Of a DNA stretch of 64,000 nucleotides, positions 18,201 to 26,242 are shown one piece after another. Position numbers and translations under genes: made by a program. The DNA is from Bacteroidales bacterium. GTDB taxonomy: Bacteria > Bacteroidota > Bacteroidia > Bacteroidales > UBA10428. The notes under the pieces were generated by a model. The model was not told where the DNA came from. It searched no databases and saw only the letters and a list, made by a program, of their open reading frames with translations. Location of the stretch: NCBI GenBank assembly GCA_016929525.1, contig JAFGIP010000089.1, positions 32,452 to 96,451 of the forward strand, in the 5' to 3' direction. How positions within the stretch are numbered: position 1 is the stretch's first letter; each line of letters opens with the position of its first letter.

Positions 18201-19153
18201 GCTATATCTATCCAAATGTGTTTGATAAACCAGTTGAAGTAACAACACTTGGGAACGACGATGTTACACCATATCAGTATACCGACCAGACAAACCTTAT
18301 TTATAAAGGGAAAGCCACGGTCCGTAACGGTCGGTTTACATTCAATTTTATTGTACCTAAGGATATTTCATACAGCTATGGTCTGGGCATGATTAATTAT
18401 TATGCTGAAAATTCAAAGATAGATGCAAAAGGTGAATTTAGAGATGTTTACATAGGCGGGACCAATAATAATGCTGAATTTGATTATTCCGGACCTGATA
18501 TTAAATTATTTATGAATAATGAACAATTTGTGGATGGTGGTATTACAAATATGAACCCTTACATCTGCGCGGAATTATCAGACGAAAGCGGAATTAACAC
18601 CACAGGAATTGGTATCGGACATGATATCGTTGCTGTTTTGGATTACGATGATATAAATCCCTATGTGCTGAATGATTATTACGAAACTGAAATTAATGAT
18701 TATACAAGTGGAATAGTAAATTATCAGTTAAGGGATCTGGAAGATGGAGAACATTATCTTATGCTGAAAGCATGGGATGTTTACAATAATTCATCGGAAG
18801 CGAATTTAAGCTTCGTTGTAAAAAGCTCCGACGGAATTATAGTTCAGGAACTGATTAATTATCCAAATCCTGTCACACATGAAACTTCTTTTACTACAAC
18901 TTTTCAATATTCACACAACCAGCCGGGAGAACAACACGAGGTGATACTTGAAATATTTGATCTTTCCGGAAGGCTGGTTTATCTGAAAAAATATTCTCAC
19001 ATGGAATCAGGTTTTGTTTCAACTCCCATAACATGGGATTTAAGGTCGAATTCGGGCAACCCGCTCCAGTCAGGCATATACCCTTACCGATTAAAAGTTA
19101 CTACTTCAGAAGGATTTGAATTCATGAATCAGAGATTAATAATAATAAGGTAA
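15263..19153 (+). CDS. porU: PorU, type IX secretion sortase-like C25 peptidase
   Basis: A 1296-residue cell-surface peptidase that removes C-terminal signals from type IX cargo and attaches cargo to the surface. It has a signal peptide (to about residue 26, ending ARAQ), a long N-terminal beta region, then a gingipain-type C25 domain (about 540-930). The catalytic His795 is in YNGHGGENG and Cys829 in ATCEFSRF. The C-terminus is itself a type IX sorting-like domain: NYPNPVTHETSF, DLSGRLVY and SGIYPYRLKV. Length fits the PorU family. porV follows after 55 nt; in other Bacteroidota PorU and PorV act in one attachment complex. ATG 15278 is an alternative start. Confidence 0.94.
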   Translation: MRVSKMMIKIVSSLTFILLIINARAQEGVYKIRWTENGSKTFRVDKEVIRKNYLKFEGAFYDNTDFIPKYIHSEKLPGDNHKIFRIKEMVFEPIPDSLLAEVELPDDLEFKQPVVDIYKSGETKFLDITINTIRKNPESGKIERLVQFNLVADQNDVQQIIKKNNYKAADHSLLSSGYWYKIKVKKTGIYKLTYSDLVSMGFSNISNIRVFGYGGKQLSYYNRDPRPVDMAECPIYMNKGSDGTFNSGDYILFYAEGPLTWSYDNVEEAFNQNLHGYSGSIYYFLTTDHGEASQITTQSWQNEDHDLVINTYNDRAYYEKNLMNLIRSGRTWFSRNYDVQPYDTTFTFSNIKSNAEVKVKAKVAGRSSTGRYTYLKVNGTTGDSQFISYVSFAADYFPFANNAILDYDFNTSNSNIRVELEYEKVVLSDEAFLDYVTVNAQCNLNANSTPFFFRNAEAVHEGQVARYDISNVSGNIKVWDISDINNVHALGGELNGSTYSFKALVEDLREYVLVDLNYGYPKPIINDSDGDVGEVPNQNIRNYSTHNYIIIAPEVFIPEAERLAEFYRFRSDLSVLVVTPEEIYNEFSSGTPDVSAIRDFVRNQYINGSGSQTLKYLLLFGDGSYNNHMNKSGNTNYILTYQSENSTQPTYSHVSDDFFGFLDENEGATTGYLDIGIGRFTVKATSGDIAEARQVVDKVISYYDSELGSWRRQLCFMGDDGYDGYGSGEGVTHMDHANQLAEYVKNNYPGFNIKKIFLDAYPQVTSSTGPSYPEAKEDLLNSINKGTLLLSYNGHGGENGITAEKTLQTQDILAMDNSDMLPLFITATCEFSRFDDVMMEGNSIDAVTSAGEYVLLNPDGGGIGLLSTTRVVYADSNLQLAKEVFSQIFSKDENGEKQRMGDIVRKAKNALPASNTNKLNFSLLGDPALMLAFPEYKVFTDSINNHSVLEVQDTLKAFSEVKVSGYVAYDGGNVIENFNGYIYPNVFDKPVEVTTLGNDDVTPYQYTDQTNLIYKGKATVRNGRFTFNFIVPKDISYSYGLGMINYYAENSKIDAKGEFRDVYIGGTNNNAEFDYSGPDIKLFMNNEQFVDGGITNMNPYICAELSDESGINTTGIGIGHDIVAVLDYDDINPYVLNDYYETEINDYTSGIVNYQLRDLEDGEHYLMLKAWDVYNNSSEANLSFVVKSSDGIIVQELINYPNPVTHETSFTTTFQYSHNQPGEQHEVILEIFDLSGRLVYLKKYSHMESGFVSTPITWDLRSNSGNPLQSGIYPYRLKVTTSEGFEFMNQRLIIIR

Positions 19154-19177
19154 ATGCTTCGTTATACAATTAATTTT

Positions 19178-19185
19178 TATATTTG
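19178..19185 (+). promoter_or_regulatory. Bacteroidota -7 promoter box (porV-ispF)
   Basis: TATATTTG followed by C lies 31 nt upstream of the porV ATG. It allows porV and ispF to be made independently of the long porU transcript. No good -33 element is seen. Confidence 0.5.
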
Positions 19186-19208
19186 CGGACTAATAAATTT
19201 TTCATAGG

Positions 19209-20345
19209 ATGATAAAAAAGGCAATTTTATTTCTATTCGCTATAAATCTTGTTTATATATCCGTTGCACAGGATGGTGATGAGCTAAGTGAAGCTCTTAA
19301 CCCTATTAATATTACTGTACCTTTCCTGACTATTGCTTCCGATTCACGCGCAGGTGCCATGGGCGATGCTGGTGTTGCCACATCACCCGATCTGAGTTCT
19401 CAGCACTGGAATCCTGCCAAATATGTGTTTATGGAAGAAAGAATGGGAGGGGCTGTTTCGTATACACCCTGGTTAAAAAACCTGGGAGTTACAGATCTGC
19501 ATTTACTATATGGAACTTTTTACTATAAGTTTGATGACAGACAGGCAGTAAGTGCAGGATTGCGATACTTTAACCTGGGCAGTATAACTTTTACTAACTA
19601 TTCCGGAGGATATGTCAGAACGGCGAATCCACAGGAATGGGCTATTGATGCTGCCTATTCTAGATTGTTTTCTGAATATTTCAGTGCAGCGCTTGCATTC
19701 CGTTTCATATTCTCGAATATTGCAGATGGGTATAATTCAACAGGTTTTGATTATGCTCCAGGAAAATCATATGCGGCTGATCTGGCAGTATACTACCAGA
19801 GACCTTTAACTGTTGATAAAAAGGATGCAGAGATGGCACTGGGATTAAACATCAGTAACATTGGTACCAAAATGGCTTATTCAAATAGTGAGGAAAAAGA
19901 ATTTATACCTGCTAATCTGAGGCTGGGAGGAAGATTTACAATTGATCTTGATGAATACAATTCATTAAGTTTTGCAGTTGACCTTAACAAATTACTGGTA
20001 CCAACACCGGACTCTGCAGATATTCTGGATTCAGTTGCAGCACCCGGAGTAATCCCCGGAATGATCCAGTCATTTTATGATGCACCGGGTGGTGGTAAAG
20101 AAGAATTACATGAGATCATGTATTCGGTTGGAGTTGAATACTGGTATCGTAATCAGTTTGCTATCAGAGCGGGATATTTCCATGAGCATGAAAGTAAGGG
20201 AAACAGGAAATATGCAACCCTTGGTATTGGTTTAAAGCTTAATATATTTTCAATAGACTACTCTTATCTGATCCCGACTTCCGGAGGCAGAAACAGTCCT
20301 TTGGCTAATACAATGAGATTTACACTGGGCTTTACGTTTGAATAA
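19209..20345 (+). CDS. porV: PorV, type IX secretion outer-membrane shuttle protein
   Basis: A 378-residue outer-membrane barrel of the PorV/LptO family (FadL-like fold). It has a signal peptide to about residue 21 (ISVAQ). The conserved PorV opening follows: PFLTIASDSRAGAMGDAG (about 38-55) and then SSQHWNPAKY. The end FTLGFTFE has a terminal aromatic typical of outer-membrane insertion. PorV carries cargo from the translocon to the PorU attachment complex. It lies 55 nt after porU with its own likely promoter. ispF follows after only 11 nt. Confidence 0.93.
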   Translation: MIKKAILFLFAINLVYISVAQDGDELSEALNPINITVPFLTIASDSRAGAMGDAGVATSPDLSSQHWNPAKYVFMEERMGGAVSYTPWLKNLGVTDLHLLYGTFYYKFDDRQAVSAGLRYFNLGSITFTNYSGGYVRTANPQEWAIDAAYSRLFSEYFSAALAFRFIFSNIADGYNSTGFDYAPGKSYAADLAVYYQRPLTVDKKDAEMALGLNISNIGTKMAYSNSEEKEFIPANLRLGGRFTIDLDEYNSLSFAVDLNKLLVPTPDSADILDSVAAPGVIPGMIQSFYDAPGGGKEELHEIMYSVGVEYWYRNQFAIRAGYFHEHESKGNRKYATLGIGLKLNIFSIDYSYLIPTSGGRNSPLANTMRFTLGFTFE

Positions 20346-20356
20346 AGAAATTTAAA

Positions 20357-20839
20357 ATGGAATCCTTGCGTGTTGGTCTGGGCTATGATGTCCATCAGCT
20401 TGAAACGGGCCGAAGATTTACACTTGGAGGTATCCATATTCCTTTTGATAAAGGACCTGTGGCGCATTCTGACGGGGATGTCCTTATTCATGCTATTTGC
20501 GATGCATTACTGGGAGCGGCAAATTTAGGCGATATTGGTGTGCATTTTCCTGATACTTCTGATGAATTCAAAGGTGTAGACAGCAAAGTACTTCTTAGAA
20601 TTGTTGTTGAGAAACTGGAAGAAATTAACTATTCAGTCGTAAATCTTGATACAATGGTTTCACTTCAAAGCCCGAAATTGAAAGAATACATACCCAGTAT
20701 GAAAGATGTTCTTTCAAGGATAATGAAAATATCCACCAACGATGTAAGTATTAAAGCAACTACTACAGAACATCTTGGATATATAGGCAGGGGTGAAGGA
20801 ATAGCTGCACAGGCAGTGGTTCTAATAGGTAAAGAATAG
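20357..20839 (+). CDS. ispF: 2-C-methyl-D-erythritol 2,4-cyclodiphosphate synthase
   Basis: A 160-residue trimeric enzyme of the non-mevalonate isoprenoid pathway. It converts CDP-ME 2-phosphate to the cyclodiphosphate. The N-terminal metal site is GLGYDVHQLE (Asp and His ligands at about 9-12), followed by AHSDGDVLIHAICDALLGAA; the C-terminus has KATTTEHLGYIGRGEGIAAQA. All are family signatures, and length is normal. It is placed directly behind porV in one transcription unit. Isoprenoids feed the menaquinone side chain made by the men genes later in this window. Confidence 0.97.
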   Translation: MESLRVGLGYDVHQLETGRRFTLGGIHIPFDKGPVAHSDGDVLIHAICDALLGAANLGDIGVHFPDTSDEFKGVDSKVLLRIVVEKLEEINYSVVNLDTMVSLQSPKLKEYIPSMKDVLSRIMKISTNDVSIKATTTEHLGYIGRGEGIAAQAVVLIGKE

Positions 20840-20879
20840 TATTTCAGCACATTCTTCATTTAAATATTCTAACATTATT

Positions 20880-20904
20880 TCAGGTTTATTCCAAAAAAAC
20901 CTGA
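20880..20904 (+). terminator. Possible weak terminator stem-loop after ispF
   Basis: TCAGGTTT at 20880-20887 pairs with AAACCTGA at 20897-20904 around a 9-nt loop. The T-rich run comes only after 10 more bases, so termination is uncertain. Confidence 0.3.
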
Positions 20905-20948
20905 TGTACCGGGGTATTTTTTCTAAATTTAAGGAAAAGTAAAATTTC

Positions 20949-21308
20949 ATGGAAAATATCCTCGTGATAGGTGCAAGTCCAAATCCGTTACGATATTCTT
21001 ATCAGGCAGTAAAGGCTCTGCTTAACAGAAATTTCAATGTTATTCCTCTGGGGATTAGAAAAGGAAATATTGTTAATACGAAAATAATATCGGGTAAACC
21101 CCAACTGAATAATATTAACACAATTGTATTGTACATTAATAAACAGACACAGAACAGTTATAATGATTATATGCTTGATCTGTCACCAAAGCGAATTGTT
21201 TTTAATCCGGGTACAGAAAACCCTGAACTAATGAAGAAAGCAAAAGAGAAGGGTATAGATGTGGTTTATGATTGTGCATTAATATTAATACATTCCGAAA
21301 GATTTTAA
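20949..21308 (+). CDS. CoA-binding (Rossmann) domain protein
   Basis: A 119-residue single-domain protein of the CoA_binding_2 family. The nucleotide loop is ILVIGASPNPLRYSY (about 4-18) and the conserved end IVFNPGTENPEL leads to a predicted last strand with Asp-Cys (YDCALILI). Related small proteins resemble the N-terminal domain of succinyl-CoA synthetase alpha and are of unknown role. It is 14 nt upstream of a VTT-domain membrane protein, and the two may form a small operon. Confidence 0.75.
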   Translation: MENILVIGASPNPLRYSYQAVKALLNRNFNVIPLGIRKGNIVNTKIISGKPQLNNINTIVLYINKQTQNSYNDYMLDLSPKRIVFNPGTENPELMKKAKEKGIDVVYDCALILIHSERF

Positions 21309-21321
21309 AATAAAACCATAG

Positions 21322-21894
21322 ATGAGAAAAGCAAAAATTCAATATATTATCAGAAATATATTAAAGGGACTGGCCTGGCTGGGACTTTTTGTAATATTAT
21401 ATATTTTAAGTAAAAAATACATTGATTTCAATTTTATAAAATGGCTTGAACCAATATATGCCAATACAATACTGATGTATACAATCTTTCTTGTTTCAGA
21501 GATTATTGTAGGTATTATTCCTCCTGAGGTTTTTATTATTTGGGCATTGCGAAGTGAGGATATTCAAACCTTTGCTATTATGGTCTCTATTTTGGCTGTA
21601 ATATCTTATTTAACAGGACTTCTGGGCTATTTGATAGGACATTATTTAAGCAGATCTTTATTTTACAGGTTCATGAAAAGAAAATTCTTAAAAAAGCTCG
21701 ATTCAAGGTTACAGATATTCGGTATGTATTTGATCTTAATAGCAGCTTTGACTCCTGTCCCGTTTTCCGGAACAAGTATGCTTATAGGTTCAGTTAATTA
21801 TCCTTTTAAACGATTTTCTTTTTTGGCATTAACACGTTTTTTACGTTTCGTAATTTATGCATTGGTATTTTGGGAACTTGGATTCATAAGTTAA
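21322..21894 (+). CDS. VTT/DedA-like membrane protein
   Basis: A 190-residue inner-membrane protein with about five hydrophobic segments (about 16-30, 47-68, 85-108, 130-150 and 168-185). It carries the SNARE-associated/VTT pattern: EIIVGIIPPEVFIIWAL, GYLIGHYLSRS and LTPVPFSGTSMLIGSVNYPF. DedA-type proteins include flippases for undecaprenyl phosphate and phospholipids; the substrate here is unknown. The short length is typical of Bacteroidota VTT proteins. Its stop codon overlaps the stop of the convergent Usp gene by 4 nt, with no terminator between them. Confidence 0.75.
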   Translation: MRKAKIQYIIRNILKGLAWLGLFVILYILSKKYIDFNFIKWLEPIYANTILMYTIFLVSEIIVGIIPPEVFIIWALRSEDIQTFAIMVSILAVISYLTGLLGYLIGHYLSRSLFYRFMKRKFLKKLDSRLQIFGMYLILIAALTPVPFSGTSMLIGSVNYPFKRFSFLALTRFLRFVIYALVFWELGFIS

Positions 21895-22781
21895 TTATGA
21901 AAAACAAAAAGAGGAATGTTCAAATTATGAAAAAGTCGTTTGGTTAAACTGGGACTGAATAATTTTTCCAGAGCATTTCTCTTTCTTGATGTTAATGATA
22001 AAATGTTAATCGATTTCTTTTTTAGATATTGTTCCACGGAATGAACCAGATCACCTTCTTTATCAATAACTTCGTATTCAATTTTGGAGAGAGGGTATGC
22101 GTAGGAGAAATAATTTTTTAATCCTTCCATCTTAGCTTTCTCAGATTTATCGGCTGTATCTCCTATGTGAAGGCAATGTATTGAAGGTTCTAAATCTATA
22201 AAGTAACTCATTAACCTTTTTATGCTTACAAAATCAGATTCATCGAAATCAGTAAGATATACAACCTCAGTACCAACTTCGCCTAATTTTGTATGATGCT
22301 CTTCAGGAACGGTTAGTAATGGGTATCTTAATTTCATTAAAGCATATTCAGTAACACTTCCCAAAATAGACTGATCTCGCTTATCAGTTCCTCTGGTTCC
22401 CATCACAACCAGGTTAGGTTTATAGACTGTACAGTATAAACTTATCTGGTCTTTTGCCAAACCGGGCTGAACCTCATAATGGATTTCTTCAATGTTATAT
22501 TTTTCGCTTTGGCGAATTTTTTGGACAGTCTGAGCAAATTCATCCATCTTAACTTTTTCTTCGAGAAGCAATTTGTTTGTAAGTTCTTCTCGAAGTTTTT
22601 CCTGGGTTTCTTTATTCCCGGTAAGTTCAATCAAGTCGTATGCAGGGGAATAAAATGAATGAAAAAGCATAATCTCAGCTCCGGCTTTATGCGCTATTCG
22701 TAAAGCATATTTTGCCGCCTGCAGGCTATATTCTGAATAGTCTACTGGAACCAGGATCTTTTTTAATACTTTACTTTCCAT
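21891..22781 (-). CDS. Tandem universal stress protein (two UspA domains)
   Basis: A 296-residue cytoplasmic protein with two Usp domains. Domain 1 (about 7-160) begins ILVPVDYSEYSLQAAKYAL and has the ATP-binding loop VVMGTRGTDKRDQSILGS. Domain 2 (about 165-296) keeps the fold, but its loop reads ILSLTSRKRNALEKLFS, without the G-x2-G residues, so it probably does not bind ATP. Tandem Usp proteins with one competent domain are common and respond to stress or energy state; no partner is apparent nearby. The promoter box is so close to the ATG that the mRNA may be leaderless. Confidence 0.85.
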   Translation of the reverse strand: MESKVLKKILVPVDYSEYSLQAAKYALRIAHKAGAEIMLFHSFYSPAYDLIELTGNKETQEKLREELTNKLLLEEKVKMDEFAQTVQKIRQSEKYNIEEIHYEVQPGLAKDQISLYCTVYKPNLVVMGTRGTDKRDQSILGSVTEYALMKLRYPLLTVPEEHHTKLGEVGTEVVYLTDFDESDFVSIKRLMSYFIDLEPSIHCLHIGDTADKSEKAKMEGLKNYFSYAYPLSKIEYEVIDKEGDLVHSVEQYLKKKSINILSLTSRKRNALEKLFSPSLTKRLFHNLNIPLFVFHN

Positions 22782-22785
22782 TAGG

Positions 22786-22793
22786 CAAAATTA
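22786..22793 (-). promoter_or_regulatory. Bacteroidota -7 promoter box close to the usp start
   Basis: The minus strand reads TAATTTTG followed by C, ending only 4 nt before the ATG. A TTG occurs 22 nt upstream of the box. This geometry predicts a leaderless or nearly leaderless mRNA. Confidence 0.5.
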
Positions 22794-23072
22794 AACTGCT
22801 TTTTTTGTTAATTTACAATTTTAAAATACCCTTGTCAAGTAGATTAATAAAAGGCATTATTTGAATAACTTCAATTAAATTTTTATAAACACTGTCAATC
22901 CTTATTTTAATTATCTGCAGTAATTCCATTTGCTACTTTAATAATGGATATCAAATGAAAGATTATTAGCGAAATCATTAGATCAAAGGCCTGTTATTTT
23001 ATGGTTGTTATTATTCTTTTTTCTGAAATTATTCCAGTCAAAGCATGGATATATACAGGAACTTAATTCTTA

Positions 23073-23080
23073 TATCTTTG
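23073..23080 (+). promoter_or_regulatory. Bacteroidota -7 promoter box (capA-like gene)
   Basis: TATCTTTG lies 48 nt upstream of the ATG at 23129. There is no clear -33 element. Confidence 0.42.
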
Positions 23081-23128
23081 TTAATAATCCATATTCTGTA
23101 ATATATTCGAAGTTAAAACCTAAATAGG

Positions 23129-24262
23129 ATGAATAAAAGTTATCTGTCAAGAATTTTTATTGCGTCTGTCTTCTTTATAATTAATAATACTCTAATTGCA
23201 CAGGATAGTCTTCAAATAAGTGACACAAATCAGATTACAGTTATTTTTGCAGGAGATATTATGGGGCACGATGCACAAATTGAAGGGGCATATAATGAAC
23301 AAAGCAAAAAATATGATTATGAACCTACTTTCAGATATATAAAAGAATACATACAAAATGCAGGAATTGCTGTTGGAAATCTCGAGGTTACTCTTGCCGG
23401 GCCACCATTTAAAGGTTACCCACAGTTTTCGAGTCCCGATGAACTGTTATTTTATGCACAGTCAGCAGGATTCGATGTATTACTAACTGCTAATAATCAT
23501 GCATTGGACAGAGGAGACAAGGGATTTATACGGACTCTTGATATGCTGGATAGTCTTGGTTTATATAGGGCAGGAACATATCGCGATTCAATTGAAAGGA
23601 TGAAGTCTTATCCGCTTATCATTGAAAGAAATAATATTCTTATTGCTTTACTTAATTATACGTATGGAACAAACGGACTTAATATTCAACCACCCCTTAT
23701 TATTAACCGGATTGACACAGCACAAATTGACGTAGATATTGAAAAGGCTAAACTTATTGATCCGGATTTTATTATTGCCTGTATGCACTGGGGTATAGAG
23801 TATGAACGCATTGAGAATGAATCACAGAAGGAACTTGCAGAATTTCTTATTGAGAAAGGGGTTGATATCATAATAGGATCGCATCCGCATGTTGTACAGC
23901 CTGTCAGGTATTTAACTAATGACTCCGATACCACATCCGGATATCCGGTGTTTTATTCCCTCGGTAATTTTGTATCGAATCAGCGTGCACAGTACAAAGA
24001 CGGAGGAATAATTGCTGAAATTAAGCTTACCAAAATAGCAGATAGCACATCTGTTAGTCAGATAGCATATTTACCTTATTGGGTTTGGAGAGAGGAGAGA
24101 AGCAAAGAAAAATTCAATTTTTATGTTTTGCCTGTTTCACTTTATGAGACACAGGCTGACAGTATTAATTTATCGCCTGGCGATGAGTACAGGTTAAATA
24201 GATTTTCTGCAGATACGAGAAAGCACCTGGAAGACATTAAAGAGTCTGATTTTTATAAATAA
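23129..24262 (+). CDS. CapA-family metallophosphatase-like protein (exported)
   Basis: A 377-residue protein with a signal peptide (to about residue 24, TLIAQ). The poly-gamma-glutamate synthesis CapA domain follows: FAGDIMGHDAQIEGAY (about 40-55), GNLEVTLAG, LLTANNHALDRGDKG, CMHWGIEYE and IIGSHPHVVQPV. The Asp, His and Asn ligands of the calcineurin-like metallophosphatase core are therefore present. Despite the family name no capBC genes are nearby, so polyglutamate synthesis is unlikely. A periplasmic phosphatase or hydrolase role is more plausible but unproven. It ends at a bidirectional terminator shared with the convergent zinc-ribbon gene. Confidence 0.8.
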   Translation: MNKSYLSRIFIASVFFIINNTLIAQDSLQISDTNQITVIFAGDIMGHDAQIEGAYNEQSKKYDYEPTFRYIKEYIQNAGIAVGNLEVTLAGPPFKGYPQFSSPDELLFYAQSAGFDVLLTANNHALDRGDKGFIRTLDMLDSLGLYRAGTYRDSIERMKSYPLIIERNNILIALLNYTYGTNGLNIQPPLIINRIDTAQIDVDIEKAKLIDPDFIIACMHWGIEYERIENESQKELAEFLIEKGVDIIIGSHPHVVQPVRYLTNDSDTTSGYPVFYSLGNFVSNQRAQYKDGGIIAEIKLTKIADSTSVSQIAYLPYWVWREERSKEKFNFYVLPVSLYETQADSINLSPGDEYRLNRFSADTRKHLEDIKESDFYK

Positions 24263-24267
24263 AAAAA

Positions 24268-24292
24268 GCTGCTGTAAATTTCACACAGCAGC
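24268..24292. terminator. Bidirectional rho-independent terminator
   Basis: GCTGCTGT at 24268-24275 pairs with ACAGCAGC at 24285-24292. It is flanked by an A-run on the left and CTTTTATAT on the right, so it can serve both the capA-like gene (plus) and the zinc-ribbon operon (minus). Confidence 0.8.
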
Positions 24293-24315
24293 CTTTTATA
24301 TATTAATTCTTCAAT

Positions 24316-25095
24316 TTATTTCTCATTTTTCTTTACCTCGAGGATATCACTATCTACCAGTATACGACCACAGTATTCACATACGATGATCTTTTTTCTT
24401 GATTTAATATCAAGCTGGCGTTGTGGTGGGATCTTATTAAAACAGCCACCGCATGCATCGCGTTCAACCGTTACAACAGATAAACCGTTTCGGGCGTTCT
24501 TTCTTATCTTTTTGTACGCAGTGAGCAATCTTTCTTCAATTTTTGCCTCCAGTGAAGTAACTTGTTTTAGATAATCCTCTTCTTCTTTCCTGGTATCGCC
24601 AATTATTTCTTCCAGTTCTGATTTTTTGGCTTCAAGGTCACTTTTACGTTCTTCCAGGACATTAGTTGATTCTTCAATTATTACATTCTTATCCTTGATT
24701 TGAGCACCAAACTCCTTAATCCGTTTTTCACAAAGTTCAATCTCAAGGGTTTGATACTCGATTTCTTTTGATAAAGAATCGAACTCCCGGTTATTTCTGA
24801 CATTGTTTTGCTGATCTTTATACTTTGTAATCAGTCCTTCTGCCTGAACAATTTCATTCTTTTTTCCTGAGATGTTATGTTCAAGACTTTTGACTTCTTC
24901 TTTATATTTATCAACTCGGGTTTCCAGCCCTGCTATTTCATCTTCCAAATCTTGCACCTCCAAAGGGAGTTCACCCCTTAGTGTTCGGATCTTATCTATA
25001 TCGGAATTAACTTTCTGTAACTGAAATAATGTACGTAATTTTTCTTCAACTGAAATATCAACTGTCTCTGCAGATTTTGTACTTGCTGTTGCCAT
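24316..25095 (-). CDS. Coiled-coil protein with C4 zinc ribbon
   Basis: A 259-residue cytoplasmic protein. Residues about 15-200 form a long antiparallel-type coiled coil rich in E and K (with DLEDEIAGLETRV near residue 50). The C-terminus is a zinc ribbon with two CxxC knuckles, ACGGC and CEYC (about 214-244). This is the family often named zf-RING_7/CT398-like; structures of relatives suggest nucleic-acid or protein bridging, but function is unknown. Its ATG overlaps the stop codon of the upstream Nif3-like gene (TAATG), so the two are translationally coupled. The pairing is widely seen in bacteria. Confidence 0.85.
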   Translation of the reverse strand: MATASTKSAETVDISVEEKLRTLFQLQKVNSDIDKIRTLRGELPLEVQDLEDEIAGLETRVDKYKEEVKSLEHNISGKKNEIVQAEGLITKYKDQQNNVRNNREFDSLSKEIEYQTLEIELCEKRIKEFGAQIKDKNVIIEESTNVLEERKSDLEAKKSELEEIIGDTRKEEEDYLKQVTSLEAKIEERLLTAYKKIRKNARNGLSVVTVERDACGGCFNKIPPQRQLDIKSRKKIIVCEYCGRILVDSDILEVKKNEK

Positions 25096-26192
25096 TATAT
25101 GTGATATTTTATCGGATTTGTAACTACTCGAGATAAATGAACGGCAAATTTACTACTTTTTTTTGTAAGTAGATTATAAAATATGTTACTCGTAAATTGT
25201 TCACTCTCATAGTGTCCAATATCGCATAACAGCAGTTTATTTTCTGCTTCGAAAAATTGATGATACTTGATATCTCCGGTTATAAAAGCATCTGCATTTT
25301 CATTAATGGCTCTGTCGATTAAAAAGCTGCCGGCACCTCCGCATACTGCTATCACCTGAATTTCTTTTTCAGAATTACCAGCGTATTTTATGACAGGAGT
25401 TCCGAATGATTCTTTTAATAGACCAAGCAAGGTTTTCGATGAAACAGGTTTATAAAGTCTGCCAATCATTCCTGAACCTGCAATCTGGAATTCATTTTCA
25501 AGAGGATAAATATCATAAGCAACTTCCTCATAAGGATGCGCTTTAATCATTTCTTTCACTACAGAAGTTAAGTCACTTTTTGTAACAATCGATTCTATAC
25601 GAACTTCCTTTTCGAAATGAAGTTTTTCCTTTTCACCCGCATAAGGGTTTGAACTTTCATTACCCCGAAAAGTACCATCTCCCAAGACGTTATAACTACA
25701 ACTATCGTAATTACCAATATTTCCGGCACCTGCACCAAACAATGCTTCTCTTACTTTCTGAGCTTTTTTTTCAGGTACAAATGTTACAATTTTAAACAGA
25801 TAGTTTTTTTTTGGGCTAAGAATCTTGCAATTTTTAAGTCCGAGTTTATCGCAAATTGCTCTGTTAACTCCCTGTAGGATATTATCAAAATTAGTATGTC
25901 CGGCGTATATTGCAATGTCTTTTTTTATAGCCAGAACAATAGTCCGCTCGATTGAATTTTTTCCTGTTAAAGATTTAATACCATTAAAAATAATCGGATG
26001 GTGCGAAACAATAAGGTTTGCGTCAAGTTTCTCTGCTTCTTCAATAATTTCTTCTGTAGTGTCTATTGTACAAAGCACCCCTTTAACATTATTCTCTTTA
26101 TTGCCAACGATAAGTCCGGAATTATCGTAAGTTTCCTGCAAGCTTGCCGGTGCAAATTCTTCTAACAATCTAATAACATCTTTGATCTTCAT
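25095..26192 (-). CDS. Nif3-like dinuclear metal-center protein (DUF34)
   Basis: A 365-residue cytoplasmic protein of the Nif3/YbgI/YqfO family. Metal ligands are visible in VSHHPIIF (about 61-68), GHTNFDNI (about 97-104) and the C-terminal DIGHYESEQF (about 325-334). A middle insertion (about 130-235) with a PII-like fold makes it the long YqfO type rather than the 250-residue YbgI type. Proposed roles include GTP cyclohydrolase-related or metal-insertion functions; none is settled. It is coupled to the zinc-ribbon gene by a one-base stop/start overlap and lies 50 nt after the MerR gene. Confidence 0.9.
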   Translation of the reverse strand: MKIKDVIRLLEEFAPASLQETYDNSGLIVGNKENNVKGVLCTIDTTEEIIEEAEKLDANLIVSHHPIIFNGIKSLTGKNSIERTIVLAIKKDIAIYAGHTNFDNILQGVNRAICDKLGLKNCKILSPKKNYLFKIVTFVPEKKAQKVREALFGAGAGNIGNYDSCSYNVLGDGTFRGNESSNPYAGEKEKLHFEKEVRIESIVTKSDLTSVVKEMIKAHPYEEVAYDIYPLENEFQIAGSGMIGRLYKPVSSKTLLGLLKESFGTPVIKYAGNSEKEIQVIAVCGGAGSFLIDRAINENADAFITGDIKYHQFFEAENKLLLCDIGHYESEQFTSNIFYNLLTKKSSKFAVHLSRVVTNPIKYHI

Positions 26193-26242
26193 GAACGAGA
26201 AAATTTATTAAGGCTGAAATTTATTAAATTAAAGATTCTATA

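Larger units (their letters stand above)
22782..23128 (+). other. Divergent intergenic region between usp and capA-like genes
   Basis: A 347-bp AT-rich spacer. I see one -7 box facing each gene (22786-22793 minus and 23073-23080 plus). I see no open frame of note, no tRNA-like fold and no repeat. Confidence 0.6.

Noticed and set aside
22782..23128. Possible small RNA or tRNA in the 347-bp gap
   Set aside because: No cloverleaf, strong stem or conserved motif was visible; only weak promoter boxes.
23129..24262. Poly-gamma-glutamate capsule synthesis gene
   Set aside because: CapA domain only; capB and capC are not present in the neighbourhood.
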